Assembly: GCA_963204915.1 (NCBI GenBank)
Contig: CAUJHS010000031.1
Coordinates: forward strand, 186,001 to 250,000
Reading direction: 5' to 3'
Length of the DNA: 64,000 nucleotides
Source of the DNA: Planctomycetota bacterium
GTDB lineage: Bacteria > Planctomycetota > Planctomycetia > Pirellulales > Pirellulaceae
The position numbers and the translations under genes were made by a program. Shown in pieces: positions 8,538 through 14,849 of this stretch (position 1 is the stretch's first letter; each line of letters begins with the position of its first letter). The notes below the pieces were generated by a model that did not search any database, was not told where the DNA came from, and worked only from the letters and a program-made list of their open reading frames with translations.

Positions 8538-8638
8538 GTCAGGTAGGGTGGGCTTCGCCCACCAAAACTCAGTCCCAACCCTGCCGCAGGGCCAAATCTT
8601 AGGCGAGGTCGTGGTGGGCACAGCCCACTCTACTAGAC
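8538..8638. mobile_element. 101-bp MITE/REP-like element, copy 2
   Basis: Same length and termini as the copy at 6523-6623 (GTCAGGTAGGGTGGGCTTCG ... CTACTAGAC), with only a few substitutions. It lies between a truncated cassette gene and the next gene, where an attC site would be expected but none is recognisable. Confidence 0.8.
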
Positions 8639-8654
8639 GGTCTCGGGAAAGCGG

Positions 8655-9410
8655 TCAGTTCCCGTCGTCAAGGAACCACGGCCGCTCCAGAGTCTTCTCG
8701 TCGACGACGATATGCCTCATGTTCGCATAGTAATAGAACAAGTGGCGCACGCCGGCGTCGCCAAACCGTAGGTCGCCATTCTTTTCGGCCTGTTCGAATA
8801 ATCGACGGCGAGCGTCAAGCGCCTCCGCTCCTGCCTGCTGAAATATAACGCGACCCCCGAACATGCGGTGCAACTCGCGTTCCGTCTTCCAGGCAACGAT
8901 GAATCGTCGTGCGAACTCCTCTGGTGGTTGGGCCGTGCGCCGTTCACGCAGGGAAGCCACGGCCGTCTCGCATGTCGCCCGTTCTTCCTCCAGCTTCGCC
9001 TTGCGCTCATTCGCCAGGTCGGGCGCTGCCAGCTCCTGGTTCAGTTCCGCCAGCCGTTCTTCCCTTTGGCGCAGGTTTCGCTCGTTGCTTTTCCGAAAGT
9101 TGCTCATAAATTTTGCAATTTCGTCGCTCGTGGCTTCGAGCTTTTGTTGTTTGACGAAGCGCTCCATGACGGGGCCGCCGAACGTCGTCATGATCCGCCC
9201 CATCAACGCCCATTCTGCCGTGTCGCGCGCGTCGAACTGGACAGCCGGATCGATCGCCGCAGTGAGGCCAATCTCGGACGCAGTAACGGCCTTTCCGTAC
9301 ACACTGCCGACGGTCCGGCTCGGAGCATCGCTCGAAGGTTCGTCCGCTCGCAGCCGTGCTAGCGAGCTGCAAAGTGCCAGTGCCAAAAGCATCGATGCTC
9401 GTACCGCCAT
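8655..9410 (-). CDS. Exported protein with SurA-N-like segment and coiled coil, cassette gene
   Basis: 251 residues from ATG at 9410 (an AGGAAT-type ribosome site precedes it). The N terminus (MAVRASMLLALALCSSLARL...ADE) is a signal peptide. Residues about 35-110 (VGSVYGKAVTASEIG ... FVKQQKLEATSDEI) resemble the N-terminal chaperone segment of SurA/PpiC-type proteins, but no PPIase domain follows. Residues about 110-185 are highly charged and predicted to form a coiled coil. The C terminus (HIVVDEKTLERPWFLDDGN) is short. I infer a periplasmic protein; the SurA resemblance is tentative. The 5' flank is a group II intron remnant that abuts attC site 6. Confidence 0.6.
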   Translation of the reverse strand: MAVRASMLLALALCSSLARLRADEPSSDAPSRTVGSVYGKAVTASEIGLTAAIDPAVQFDARDTAEWALMGRIMTTFGGPVMERFVKQQKLEATSDEIAKFMSNFRKSNERNLRQREERLAELNQELAAPDLANERKAKLEEERATCETAVASLRERRTAQPPEEFARRFIVAWKTERELHRMFGGRVIFQQAGAEALDARRRLFEQAEKNGDLRFGDAGVRHLFYYYANMRHIVVDEKTLERPWFLDDGN

Positions 9411-9439
9411 ATCCCTGATTCCTCCGCTCAACGGTGGTC

Positions 9440-9634
9440 GCCGGGTAGCAGGGCGGCGTCGCCGCCGCCCCCTCAGAACGACGCTGGCGACTTTCACCGC
9501 GCGTCGCTCAGGTATTATAAACGCCCCATGAAGGTCGCGGTGCTGCACGACGCGTGCAACGACACTCCGACACTACATCCGAATCGGTCTCCATTCCCGC
9601 GTCCAGCAATCCCGCACGCGAACTCGCGTCGCAA
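9440..9634 (-). mobile_element. Group II intron, internally deleted copy (intron C)
   Basis: On the minus strand, 9476-9509 (plus coordinates) folds as a textbook 34-nt domain V: 9-bp stem GAGCGACGC/GCGTCGTTC (AGC triad), 2-nt CA bulge, upper stem, GAAA loop. Next comes a domain VI-like GC hairpin ending CTGCTACCCGGC, with the candidate branch A 7 nt from the 3' end at 9440. The 5' end (TTGCGAC...) abuts the attC R' box near 9634. Compared with the 13418-14215 copy, about 600 nt (domains I-IV) are missing. It has no maturase. Confidence 0.75.
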
Positions 9635-9723
9635 CGAACGACCAAGTTAACCCGCCAGCGGCCAAGCAATTTTGATTTCAGAAAACGCGCGATCCGCCGC
9701 TCAGGTTGAACGCCTTGTTCGCA
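9633..9723 (-). other. attC-like site 6
   Basis: Plus strand: aacgaac (9633-9639), arm gttaacccgccagcggc, complementary arm gatccgccgctcaggttgaa, and gttcgca (9717-9723). Pairing is weaker than in sites 3-5, but order, spacing and position after the stop of the thioredoxin-like gene fit. Confidence 0.62.
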
Positions 9724-9733
9724 CGATTCCGCG

Positions 9734-11005
9734 CTAACGAGTCAGTTCAGCGATTTGGGATTTCAACTTCTCACCCCGCAGATTGCGCGCCACGATACGA
9801 CCATTCGGCCCGATTACATAGACCGTTGGAAATGACTGCACTGCCCACTTCGTCGCAATTGGGCCCTTCGGCCCATCCCAGTGGACGTTCCAGGACATCT
9901 TTCCCGAATCGACCGCATCGACGGTGTCTGCCTGCATTTCGTCGGCCATGATACTGACGATCGAAATCTGGCCCTGATATTTTGCGGTCAGCTCACGCAA
10001 ATCTTGATACATCGCCTCACAGGGGCCACAGCCTTTGAAGGAAAACTGGAGCACCACCACCTTGCCGCGTTGCTCGGCAAGCGACCACTCGCCGCCTGAC
10101 ACAAGCGAAAGTTTCAATTCCGGAGACTCCGCGCCGACGCGTAGGCGTTGCTCCTTGAACAGTAATCCCGAAGCAAGCTCGCTTAACAGGGGCATCGTCT
10201 TCGTTTTATCGGGGTCGACTTCAATGATGGAGAAGTTGTTGTCGACACCAGCAATTCCGGGCTGACGGACCGGCGAATCAGATTTGGAAAGCGAATCGAG
10301 AATTCCCAAGGCTTCCTGCCGTAGTTCAGAAATCCTCGCTTGCGAAGGCGCGGCGGCGATGGAAGCCAACAGCCATTGCTTTTCCTTCGGATACTGCAAC
10401 GGAGATCCTTCGGCAATTTCGGCAAGACGCCGCTCTTGGTATTCCCTCGCATCGCGCGCATTCAACGCCCAAGTGGCCAGCATGAGCCGTGCGAACTGCC
10501 TGTTCTGATCGCTAATGTCCGTTGCGTTGATCAGAGTTCGCAGAAGCGGTTCGGAAGCAGGCTCCACATTTCCGCCATCCAGGTAGCGGATGATTTCAGG
10601 CAACACGTCCGCGTTGGCGTAATCGGGTAAGACCTTCAAGGCGTGCTGGCGGCCAACATCGCCAGGGCCGCCGTATTCGCCTCCACCTGCTCCAAGCAGC
10701 ACCAGTCGCCGTGCCGCCATCAACCCTGCATGGGCGCCGTGATTATCGCGTTCAAACGTGGTGAGTCTTGCCACATACGTCGCCAAGGGGTCGTGTTCCG
10801 CGTAGTACTTTTCTCGCTCGACATCGTCCTTCAACTCGGCGGCGCCGCGGTAGTACTTGTCAAATGCCGCGGACATCTCCTCGCAGAGGTGAATGAGTTG
10901 TTCTTCGGGCTTCGATAGTTCGCGCACGCCCGAATCGACGAGTTGCGCAGAAGTTTCCGCAATCGGAAAGACAAGCATTGGCACAAGCAAAAGCCAGCGA
11001 TGCAT
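9734..11005 (-). CDS. Exported TlpA/AhpC-type thioredoxin-domain protein, cassette gene
   Basis: 423 residues with a signal peptide (MHRWLLLVPMLVFPIAETSA) and a GGAG ribosome site 9 bases before the ATG. Residues about 30-270 are alpha-helical with no recognised family. Residues about 285-423 form a TlpA-like thioredoxin fold: GKVVVLQFSFKGCGPC with Cys326-x-x-Cys329, then SIVSIMADEM and the cis-Pro strand SFPTVYVIGPNGRIVA. Such proteins act as periplasmic thiol-disulfide reductases. This fused architecture (long helical region plus TlpA) is common in planctomycetes. At about 1.3 kb it is large for a cassette gene, but attC-like sites lie on both sides. Confidence 0.8.
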   Translation of the reverse strand: MHRWLLLVPMLVFPIAETSAQLVDSGVRELSKPEEQLIHLCEEMSAAFDKYYRGAAELKDDVEREKYYAEHDPLATYVARLTTFERDNHGAHAGLMAARRLVLLGAGGGEYGGPGDVGRQHALKVLPDYANADVLPEIIRYLDGGNVEPASEPLLRTLINATDISDQNRQFARLMLATWALNARDAREYQERRLAEIAEGSPLQYPKEKQWLLASIAAAPSQARISELRQEALGILDSLSKSDSPVRQPGIAGVDNNFSIIEVDPDKTKTMPLLSELASGLLFKEQRLRVGAESPELKLSLVSGGEWSLAEQRGKVVVLQFSFKGCGPCEAMYQDLRELTAKYQGQISIVSIMADEMQADTVDAVDSGKMSWNVHWDGPKGPIATKWAVQSFPTVYVIGPNGRIVARNLRGEKLKSQIAELTR

Positions 11006-11076
11006 CGGCGGCTCCTAGTAGAAGTGTCAGGGTGTGAGCTAACCCGCTGCGCTAGAACGCGTTTCACGCAGGTGTG

Positions 11077-11227
11077 ACGCCCTCAATGTGGCGCCATCGC
11101 TCCGCGAGGCCGGAAACCACTCGCGGAGCAAGTAGACCACACACGGAAGAAGTCATCACACCGCGATGAAATACGCTCTAAACCTATTCCGGCGCGAGGG
11201 GCCGTGTCAATTGAGTGCCGTTGTTCG
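11077..11227 (-). other. Degenerate attC-like site 7
   Basis: The R'' side is clear: plus strand gaggggccgtgtcaattgag followed by tgccgttgttcggc (R'' box gttcggc, 11221-11227). The partner arm is only partly complementary (ctcaatgtggcgcc, about 11082). A second possible arm, gctaacccgctgcgc, lies at 11038-11053. The site is long (about 150 bp) or is a fusion of two sites. Confidence 0.45.
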
Positions 11228-11249
11228 GCTTCGCGAGGCGCGCGGTCTG

Positions 11250-11885
11250 TCATTCCAAGTGCTCTAGCAGCGCACGGCCCGCAGGCGTTCGCGACTTCGC
11301 ATACGCAGGAGCGCCGTCGGGATAAAGGAACATCACGACGGTCGCCGATTCGAGAGGAGCGTCGGTGTAGAAGTCTCCGCAGCGGGCCGAGACAAGGCAA
11401 TGCAACGCGGCACGGGCGGAACTCGGATCCAATTCAACAGGCTCCTCGCGATGATCGGCGAAAAGCAGATCATTGACGATCATGGCTCCGACGAACGATG
11501 TGAAATTCGGAAACTCGCTTTCGTCCATGCCAGCCGCAAGGGAGTAGACGGGCGGATCCTCGGCGTCGAGATCCGCCACGCGAACGCCCCATTGGGTGAT
11601 TCCTTCCGTGTCCGTAAGAATCCAGACCATCCCATCCTCAGCGCACGCAGTTAGGTCGCGAGGGTGAATCCAAACACCTAACCCTCCCTGATTCCAGTTG
11701 GCCGCAAGCACATACCACTCCCGGACGGCCGTCGGTAAATGCAAAGACTTTGTGCGCAGGATGTTGTCGAGTTCCTTGGGCGCCATTCCTTGTTGTGAGT
11801 CAAATGGCCCCACCCAATTGCGAATGAAGGAAACGACACCACGCCAACGCGCGCCGTTCGCCAATTGACTCCAGGCCGAGTTCAT
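11250..11885 (-). CDS. SUKH-like (SMI1/KNR4-type) protein, cassette gene
   Basis: 211 residues. The segment PKELDNILRTKSLHLPTAVREWYVL, then ANWNQGGLGVWIHPRDL, and a middle WILTDTEGITQWGVRVADLD follow the SUKH pattern: LP-x-x-x-R-x-(W/F)-Y, a nearby glycine-rich turn, and paired strands. The match is weaker than for the gene at 5984-6499. It has no signal peptide. A later motif YPDGAPAYAKSRTP at the C terminus is also seen in other planctomycete SUKH-like proteins I can recall only in general terms. It is bounded by sites 7 and 8. A role as orphan immunity protein is an inference from the family. Confidence 0.65.
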   Translation of the reverse strand: MNSAWSQLANGARWRGVVSFIRNWVGPFDSQQGMAPKELDNILRTKSLHLPTAVREWYVLAANWNQGGLGVWIHPRDLTACAEDGMVWILTDTEGITQWGVRVADLDAEDPPVYSLAAGMDESEFPNFTSFVGAMIVNDLLFADHREEPVELDPSSARAALHCLVSARCGDFYTDAPLESATVVMFLYPDGAPAYAKSRTPAGRALLEHLE

Positions 11886-11905
11886 ACACGTCCAACAAGT
11901 CTGGC

Positions 11906-11962
11906 GCCGAACGAAAACAGCTCACCCGCGGCGGCCGCCGTCGGGCGCCGCGAATGCTTGGC
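11906..11962 (-). other. Short attC-like site 8
   Basis: Plus strand gccgaac (11906-11912), arm ctcacccgcggcggc, complementary arm gccgccgtcgggcg with one extra base, then gcttggc (11956-11962). At 57 bp it is much shorter than its neighbours, but the asymmetric hairpin and its place between two cassette genes support it. Confidence 0.55.
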
Positions 11963-11967
11963 CCGTC

Positions 11968-12480
11968 CTATCCGGTGATCGGCCGATACATGGCCTCCGG
12001 GATGGGCTTTGTGAACTCCGAGGCGCGGTCCGGCATCGTGATGTGCCCTTGAGGGTCGAACGGCACAGACGCAGTTTTGTACTCGCCCCTGGTCATCCGG
12101 TGTTCGATTCGTTCCAGCGTCGTAAAGATGTCGCGTTCCGTGGGGTCGTCCACTTCGTCGTCGGAGCCGTACTCCGAGTAAAAGTACTCCGGGTCCGAGT
12201 ACCAGTACAACCGGAGCAGCGTTCCGGCATCGACGTGCGGATTCTCGATCAGCATATGAATCGGCTTCTCCCGGCCGTCCCGTGCCCAGTTTGCGGCGAA
12301 AAAGTCGAGTTCCTCCGCACTGGTGCAGGTCCGCAAGAAGTCCTCGCGCGCGCGGTGGAGTTCCTGAAGACGCCGCTTCTGTTGCTCGTCGCGCGCCAGC
12401 TTTTCGTCTCGCTCCAGGTCGCCAGAGCCCTCGCCGACGAGCCGAATAATCTCTTGCTGACGCTTCTCCGACAAGGCCAT
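11968..12480 (-). CDS. DUF4274-like protein, cassette gene
   Basis: 170 residues from ATG at 12480; an upstream ATG at 12573 would lie in attC and is rejected. The N-terminal 55 residues form a charged helix (MALSEKRQQEIIRLVGEGSG ...). Residues about 60-110 (LDFFAANWARDGREKPIHML ... NPHVDAGTLLRLYWYSDPEY) match the core of DUF4274, whose hallmarks are a FAANW start, a (P/K)-x-x-I helix and D-x-GT-x-L-x-x-(F/Y)W. The remainder is acidic. DUF4274 has no proven biochemistry; some members sit near SUKH-type genes. The protein is probably cytoplasmic. It is bounded by sites 8 and 9. Confidence 0.7.
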   Translation of the reverse strand: MALSEKRQQEIIRLVGEGSGDLERDEKLARDEQQKRRLQELHRAREDFLRTCTSAEELDFFAANWARDGREKPIHMLIENPHVDAGTLLRLYWYSDPEYFYSEYGSDDEVDDPTERDIFTTLERIEHRMTRGEYKTASVPFDPQGHITMPDRASEFTKPIPEAMYRPITG

Positions 12481-12498
12481 AGGAAAACCCTCCTCGTC

Positions 12499-12588
12499 GC
12501 TGAACGAATGAGCTGCCCCGCACGGCGCGGCGGGAACTGGACCAAACCAAGCCCGCGCGATGCGCCGTGTCAACTTGAGTGCCGTTGT
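12499..12588 (-). other. attC-like site 9, R'' box split by a group II intron
   Basis: Plus strand: gctgaac (12499-12505), arm ccgcacggcgcgg, complementary arm gcgcgatgcgccgtgtcaacttgag, then tgccgttgt, where intron sequence starts at 12589. The missing end of the box (taggt) resumes at 12865. Joined, the box reads gttaggt, a perfect match to GTTRRRY. Confidence 0.75.
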
Positions 12589-12864
12589 GTACGCCCGGCA
12601 TGGGCGTGATTTTATCGGGTGAAAGTCCTGTGTACGAGGCTAGGAACCTCAAGGAGAACAGTCAGGTAGGGTGGGCTTCGCCCACCAAAACTCAGTCCCA
12701 ACCCTGCCGCAGGGCCAAGTCTTAGGCGAGGCTGCAAGCGCAAGGACTTCTCAGCCTGAAGACCCTCTGGGCGCACCTTGCTCCGCTTCGTCGAACCGCC
12801 TAGTGCGGACCCGCATGCTAGGTGGTGTGGGGGCTGGGCAGGGCAACCCGCCCGGCTACCCGAT
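12589..12864 (+). mobile_element. Group II intron remnant inside attC R'' box (intron A)
   Basis: Plus orientation, opposite to the cassette genes. It starts GTACGCCCGGCATGGGCG, a hairpin followed by the common domain I segment GGTGAAAGTCCTGTG. It ends with a domain V (about 12795-12828: 9-bp stem ACCGCCTAG/CTAGGTGGT, TG bulge, TGCG-GACC-CGCA top) and a domain VI hairpin (GCTGGGC/GCCCGGC) with candidate branch A in CTACCCGAT, ending AT. At 276 nt with no reverse transcriptase it is a deleted copy; a truncated 101-bp element lies within it. Confidence 0.72.
12661..12732. mobile_element. 101-bp element, truncated copy 3
   Basis: The first about 72 bases match copies 1 and 2 (GTCAGGTAGGGTGGGCTTCG ... 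TTAGGCGAGGC). The other terminal repeat is missing and sequence continues as group II intron. Either the element inserted in the intron and a deletion removed its end, or the two were joined by the same deletion that removed the intron core. Confidence 0.7.
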
Positions 12865-13304
12865 TAGGTGCCGGGTTTGTCAGATTCGATCTTGATCGGC
12901 TCTTTCGAATCGTGCAGATACGGGTGGTTGGTCGAGTAGCCGTAGATGTCGCCCCCACCGAGGACGCGCTTCTTGTCTTTTTCCTTTTCGAAGATCTCCA
13001 GCTTGGTATGCGGCAGGAACTTCTCGGCGACCTTGAATTCGTAGATCAGATTGCCGCGATCGTTCTTTGTTGGTTCAACCGATATTTCGATGATGGTCTG
13101 TTCTCCATCAGAGATCGTCAAACGAGCGATTCGATCAAGCTGAGCGTCGTTTGAAGGAGGAGTGCGAACGGCAACAAACCGCACCATGCCGTCATCGATT
13201 TTGTCGATCTTCGGTTTGACGGGATGAAATGTCCACACGGCGTAAGCCTCGGCGGTCAGAAAGAGACAGCAAACAGCCGACAGCGAACGAACTTTCCAGG
13301 TCAT
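12864..13304 (-). CDS. Exported hypothetical protein, cassette gene
   Basis: 146 residues from ATG at 13304. A signal peptide (MTWKVRSLSAVCCLFLTAEAYA) is followed by a small beta-rich domain (DDGMVRFVAVRT, ARLTISDGEQTIIEISVEPT, NLIYEFKVAEKFLPHT) and a polar tail. No family is recognised. The TAA stop (12864-12866) forms part of the attC R'' box ACCTAAC once the inserted intron is removed, so the frame end coincides with the recombination site. The gene is preceded on its own strand by an about 800-nt group II intron that occupies the whole space up to the next attC. Confidence 0.65.
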   Translation of the reverse strand: MTWKVRSLSAVCCLFLTAEAYAVWTFHPVKPKIDKIDDGMVRFVAVRTPPSNDAQLDRIARLTISDGEQTIIEISVEPTKNDRGNLIYEFKVAEKFLPHTKLEIFEKEKDKKRVLGGGDIYGYSTNHPYLHDSKEPIKIESDKPGT

Positions 13305-13417
13305 GACGTCCTCGGTGGTGTAAGAGCTGGGACAAACTCGGCTGCTCAGCGGTTGCAGCCATGGCACAACAATAGTGAGACTCGCCACATTCCGACTTGG
13401 TTCCCGACTTTTGCACC

Positions 13418-14215
13418 GCCGGGTAGCAGGGCGGCGTGGCCGTCGCCCCGCTCCCTCAGAACGACGCATGCGACTTTCACCGCACGTCGCTCAAGCATTA
13501 CGAACGCCCCGTGAAGGACGCGGTGTTGCACGACGAGTGCAACCCCTCCACGATCGGATTCGATAGGGACCTTGCATCTTACAAGAAGACGCCCGAGGCC
13601 GCTGGTAGCACGTGGCTACTCATTATAAACATGCCCTCGGTTCGGGTTTGTCTCGGCTTGTCGTGGCGTAACACCTGCGGGAAGTGGGCATCCTTTCGGA
13701 TCAGGGCAATGGCCCCTATCCGCACCATTACCGCACGGCCTTGGCTTTCTCCCGCATCCTTTACCTGCTGAACCGTCCTCCTTCCTTACGGTCGGAATAC
13801 TCGCCGTCGCTGGCGCGAGTGACGAGGGTGCAACAGGCTTACCGCGTTCCGCGCGTTTCACCGACGGGGGTGGGACGCCTCTGTAGACCGGAGGACGCGA
13901 CACGTGTGCCGGAAAGCGTTAGAGACCTTTCGGGGCTGGTCCTCGTTGCCGTTTTGGCTCTGGAGCCGATCGGCCGCTCAAGCTCCGCGCTCTTCACGAT
14001 CCGTAACGTCGAGGCTTCAGTTGACTTATCCCGTCCCGTCCTTCCCGCAGCAACTCACCCCTGCGGCTGGGGCTCATCACCTGTGACCGAGAGCTTGAGA
14101 CCTTCCCGTTGCCAGAAACGCCCCCTCGGTGCGGAAACCAGTGACACGACACTACGTCTGGATCAAAGCTTCCATTCCCACGTCCAGCAATCCAACAGGC
14201 GACCTCGTGTCGCAA
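13418..14215 (-). mobile_element. ORF-less group II intron, apparently D1 to D6 (intron B)
   Basis: Minus strand, about 798 nt. The 5' part (TTGCGACACGAGGTCGCC) is followed by long domain I-III-like sequence with blocks typical of bacterial group II introns (CCCGAAAGGTCTCTAACG, GGAAGGAGGACGGTTCAGCA, CCTGATCCGAAAGGATGCCC, CGACAAGCCGAGACAAACCC). Domain V (13459-13492) is a 34-nt hairpin with stem GAGCGACGT/GCGTCGTTC, AT bulge and GAAA loop. Domain VI ends CTGCTACCCGGC. There is no reverse transcriptase; only a short stub remains where domain IV would carry it. It lies between attC site 10 and the exported-protein gene. Confidence 0.75.
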
Positions 14216-14308
14216 ATAACGCAAAACTAAGTTGCACGGCCCGTGACCAGCATTGACCAGACTATTCCAGCGCGGCGGGCCGTGTCAACTTGAGTGCCGT
14301 TGTTAGGC
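14214..14308 (-). other. attC-like site 10
   Basis: Plus strand: aaataac (14214-14220), arm ctaagttgcacggcc, complementary arm gggccgtgtcaacttgag, tgccgtt, and gttaggc (14302-14308). The arms CAAGTTGCACGGCC/GGCCGTGTCAACTTG pair perfectly except for one extra base, and the R'' box is a perfect RYYYAAC. It is the best-formed site in the window. Intron B begins at its R' end. Confidence 0.82.
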
Positions 14309-14554
14309 AAGCAGCTTGGCCACCAGCCACCGCGAGACCTTGGCGACGAGTGCCGGAACGAGCACCGGCGATCCGAGGAATAGTAGGGCACACCAAACCC
14401 CAAAAACGCAGTGGACGTAACACCGCCAGCCACCACCACCAGGTGGAAAAAACGAATAATGATCCGTCAGCCAACCGAAGTACAAACCCGCGCTTGTTAC
14501 GAGGATGACAAACAATGGTAGCAAGAACGCCGAAATCGAATTTCGACCGATCAC
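14303..14554 (-). CDS. Small membrane protein, first cassette gene
   Basis: 83 residues, probably from GTG at 14554. There are two hydrophobic segments: about 8-28 (SAFLLPLFVILVTSAGLYFGW) and 45-72 (YVHCVFGVWCALLFLGSPVL). It ends KVSRWLVAKLLA, a basic amphipathic tail. No family is recognised. The stop TAA overlaps the R'' box of site 10 (GCCTAAC), and a second GCCTAAC-type core site lies 11 bases upstream of the start. It is therefore a complete cassette and the one nearest the presumed start of the array. Confidence 0.6.
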   Translation of the reverse strand: MIGRNSISAFLLPLFVILVTSAGLYFGWLTDHYSFFPPGGGGWRCYVHCVFGVWCALLFLGSPVLVPALVAKVSRWLVAKLLA

Positions 14555-14564
14555 GATAACTACC

Positions 14565-14571
14565 GCCTAAC
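14565..14571 (-). other. Core recombination site at the head of the cassette array
   Basis: Plus strand gcctaac, i.e. GTTAGGC on the cassette strand. No attC arms follow on its outer side (14572-14640), so this is either an attI-like junction or the R' box of a decayed attC. No integrase gene is seen upstream within this window. Confidence 0.45.
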
Positions 14572-14849
14572 AAGAATTGCCTACAAGATGCTCACAGGTC
14601 GGTACTGGCAAAACTTCTTATGCCCCTATCCGACCTGGGGGAGTCATCGTTTTTGCCTAAAACTGCCTAAAGTTTAATCTTATTGACTTGTGTGTCAATG
14701 ATCGCCTTGATTGATCTTGGAGATATTACTATAATTGCCATTTGTAGCATTTGTCCTAATTGGCCAATGTTTCCGGCGAGGCGCGGATCGTTTCGCCGCG
14801 CCGGAGGAGTCGTGGTAATGACGCCGGGCGCCATCGAGCCAGGGTCGGT
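14572..14849. other. Intergenic, no gene seen
   Basis: 278 bases holding the boundary between the cassette array and ordinary chromosome. A short inverted pair aggtcgg/ccgacct lies at about 14597-14637. The stretch 14660-14760 is AT-rich. I see no attI, integrase or tRNA. Confidence 0.5.

Noticed and set aside
12661-12732. Repeat considered as an integral part of the group II intron
   Set aside because: The same sequence occurs twice elsewhere in the window without any intron, so it is a separate element.
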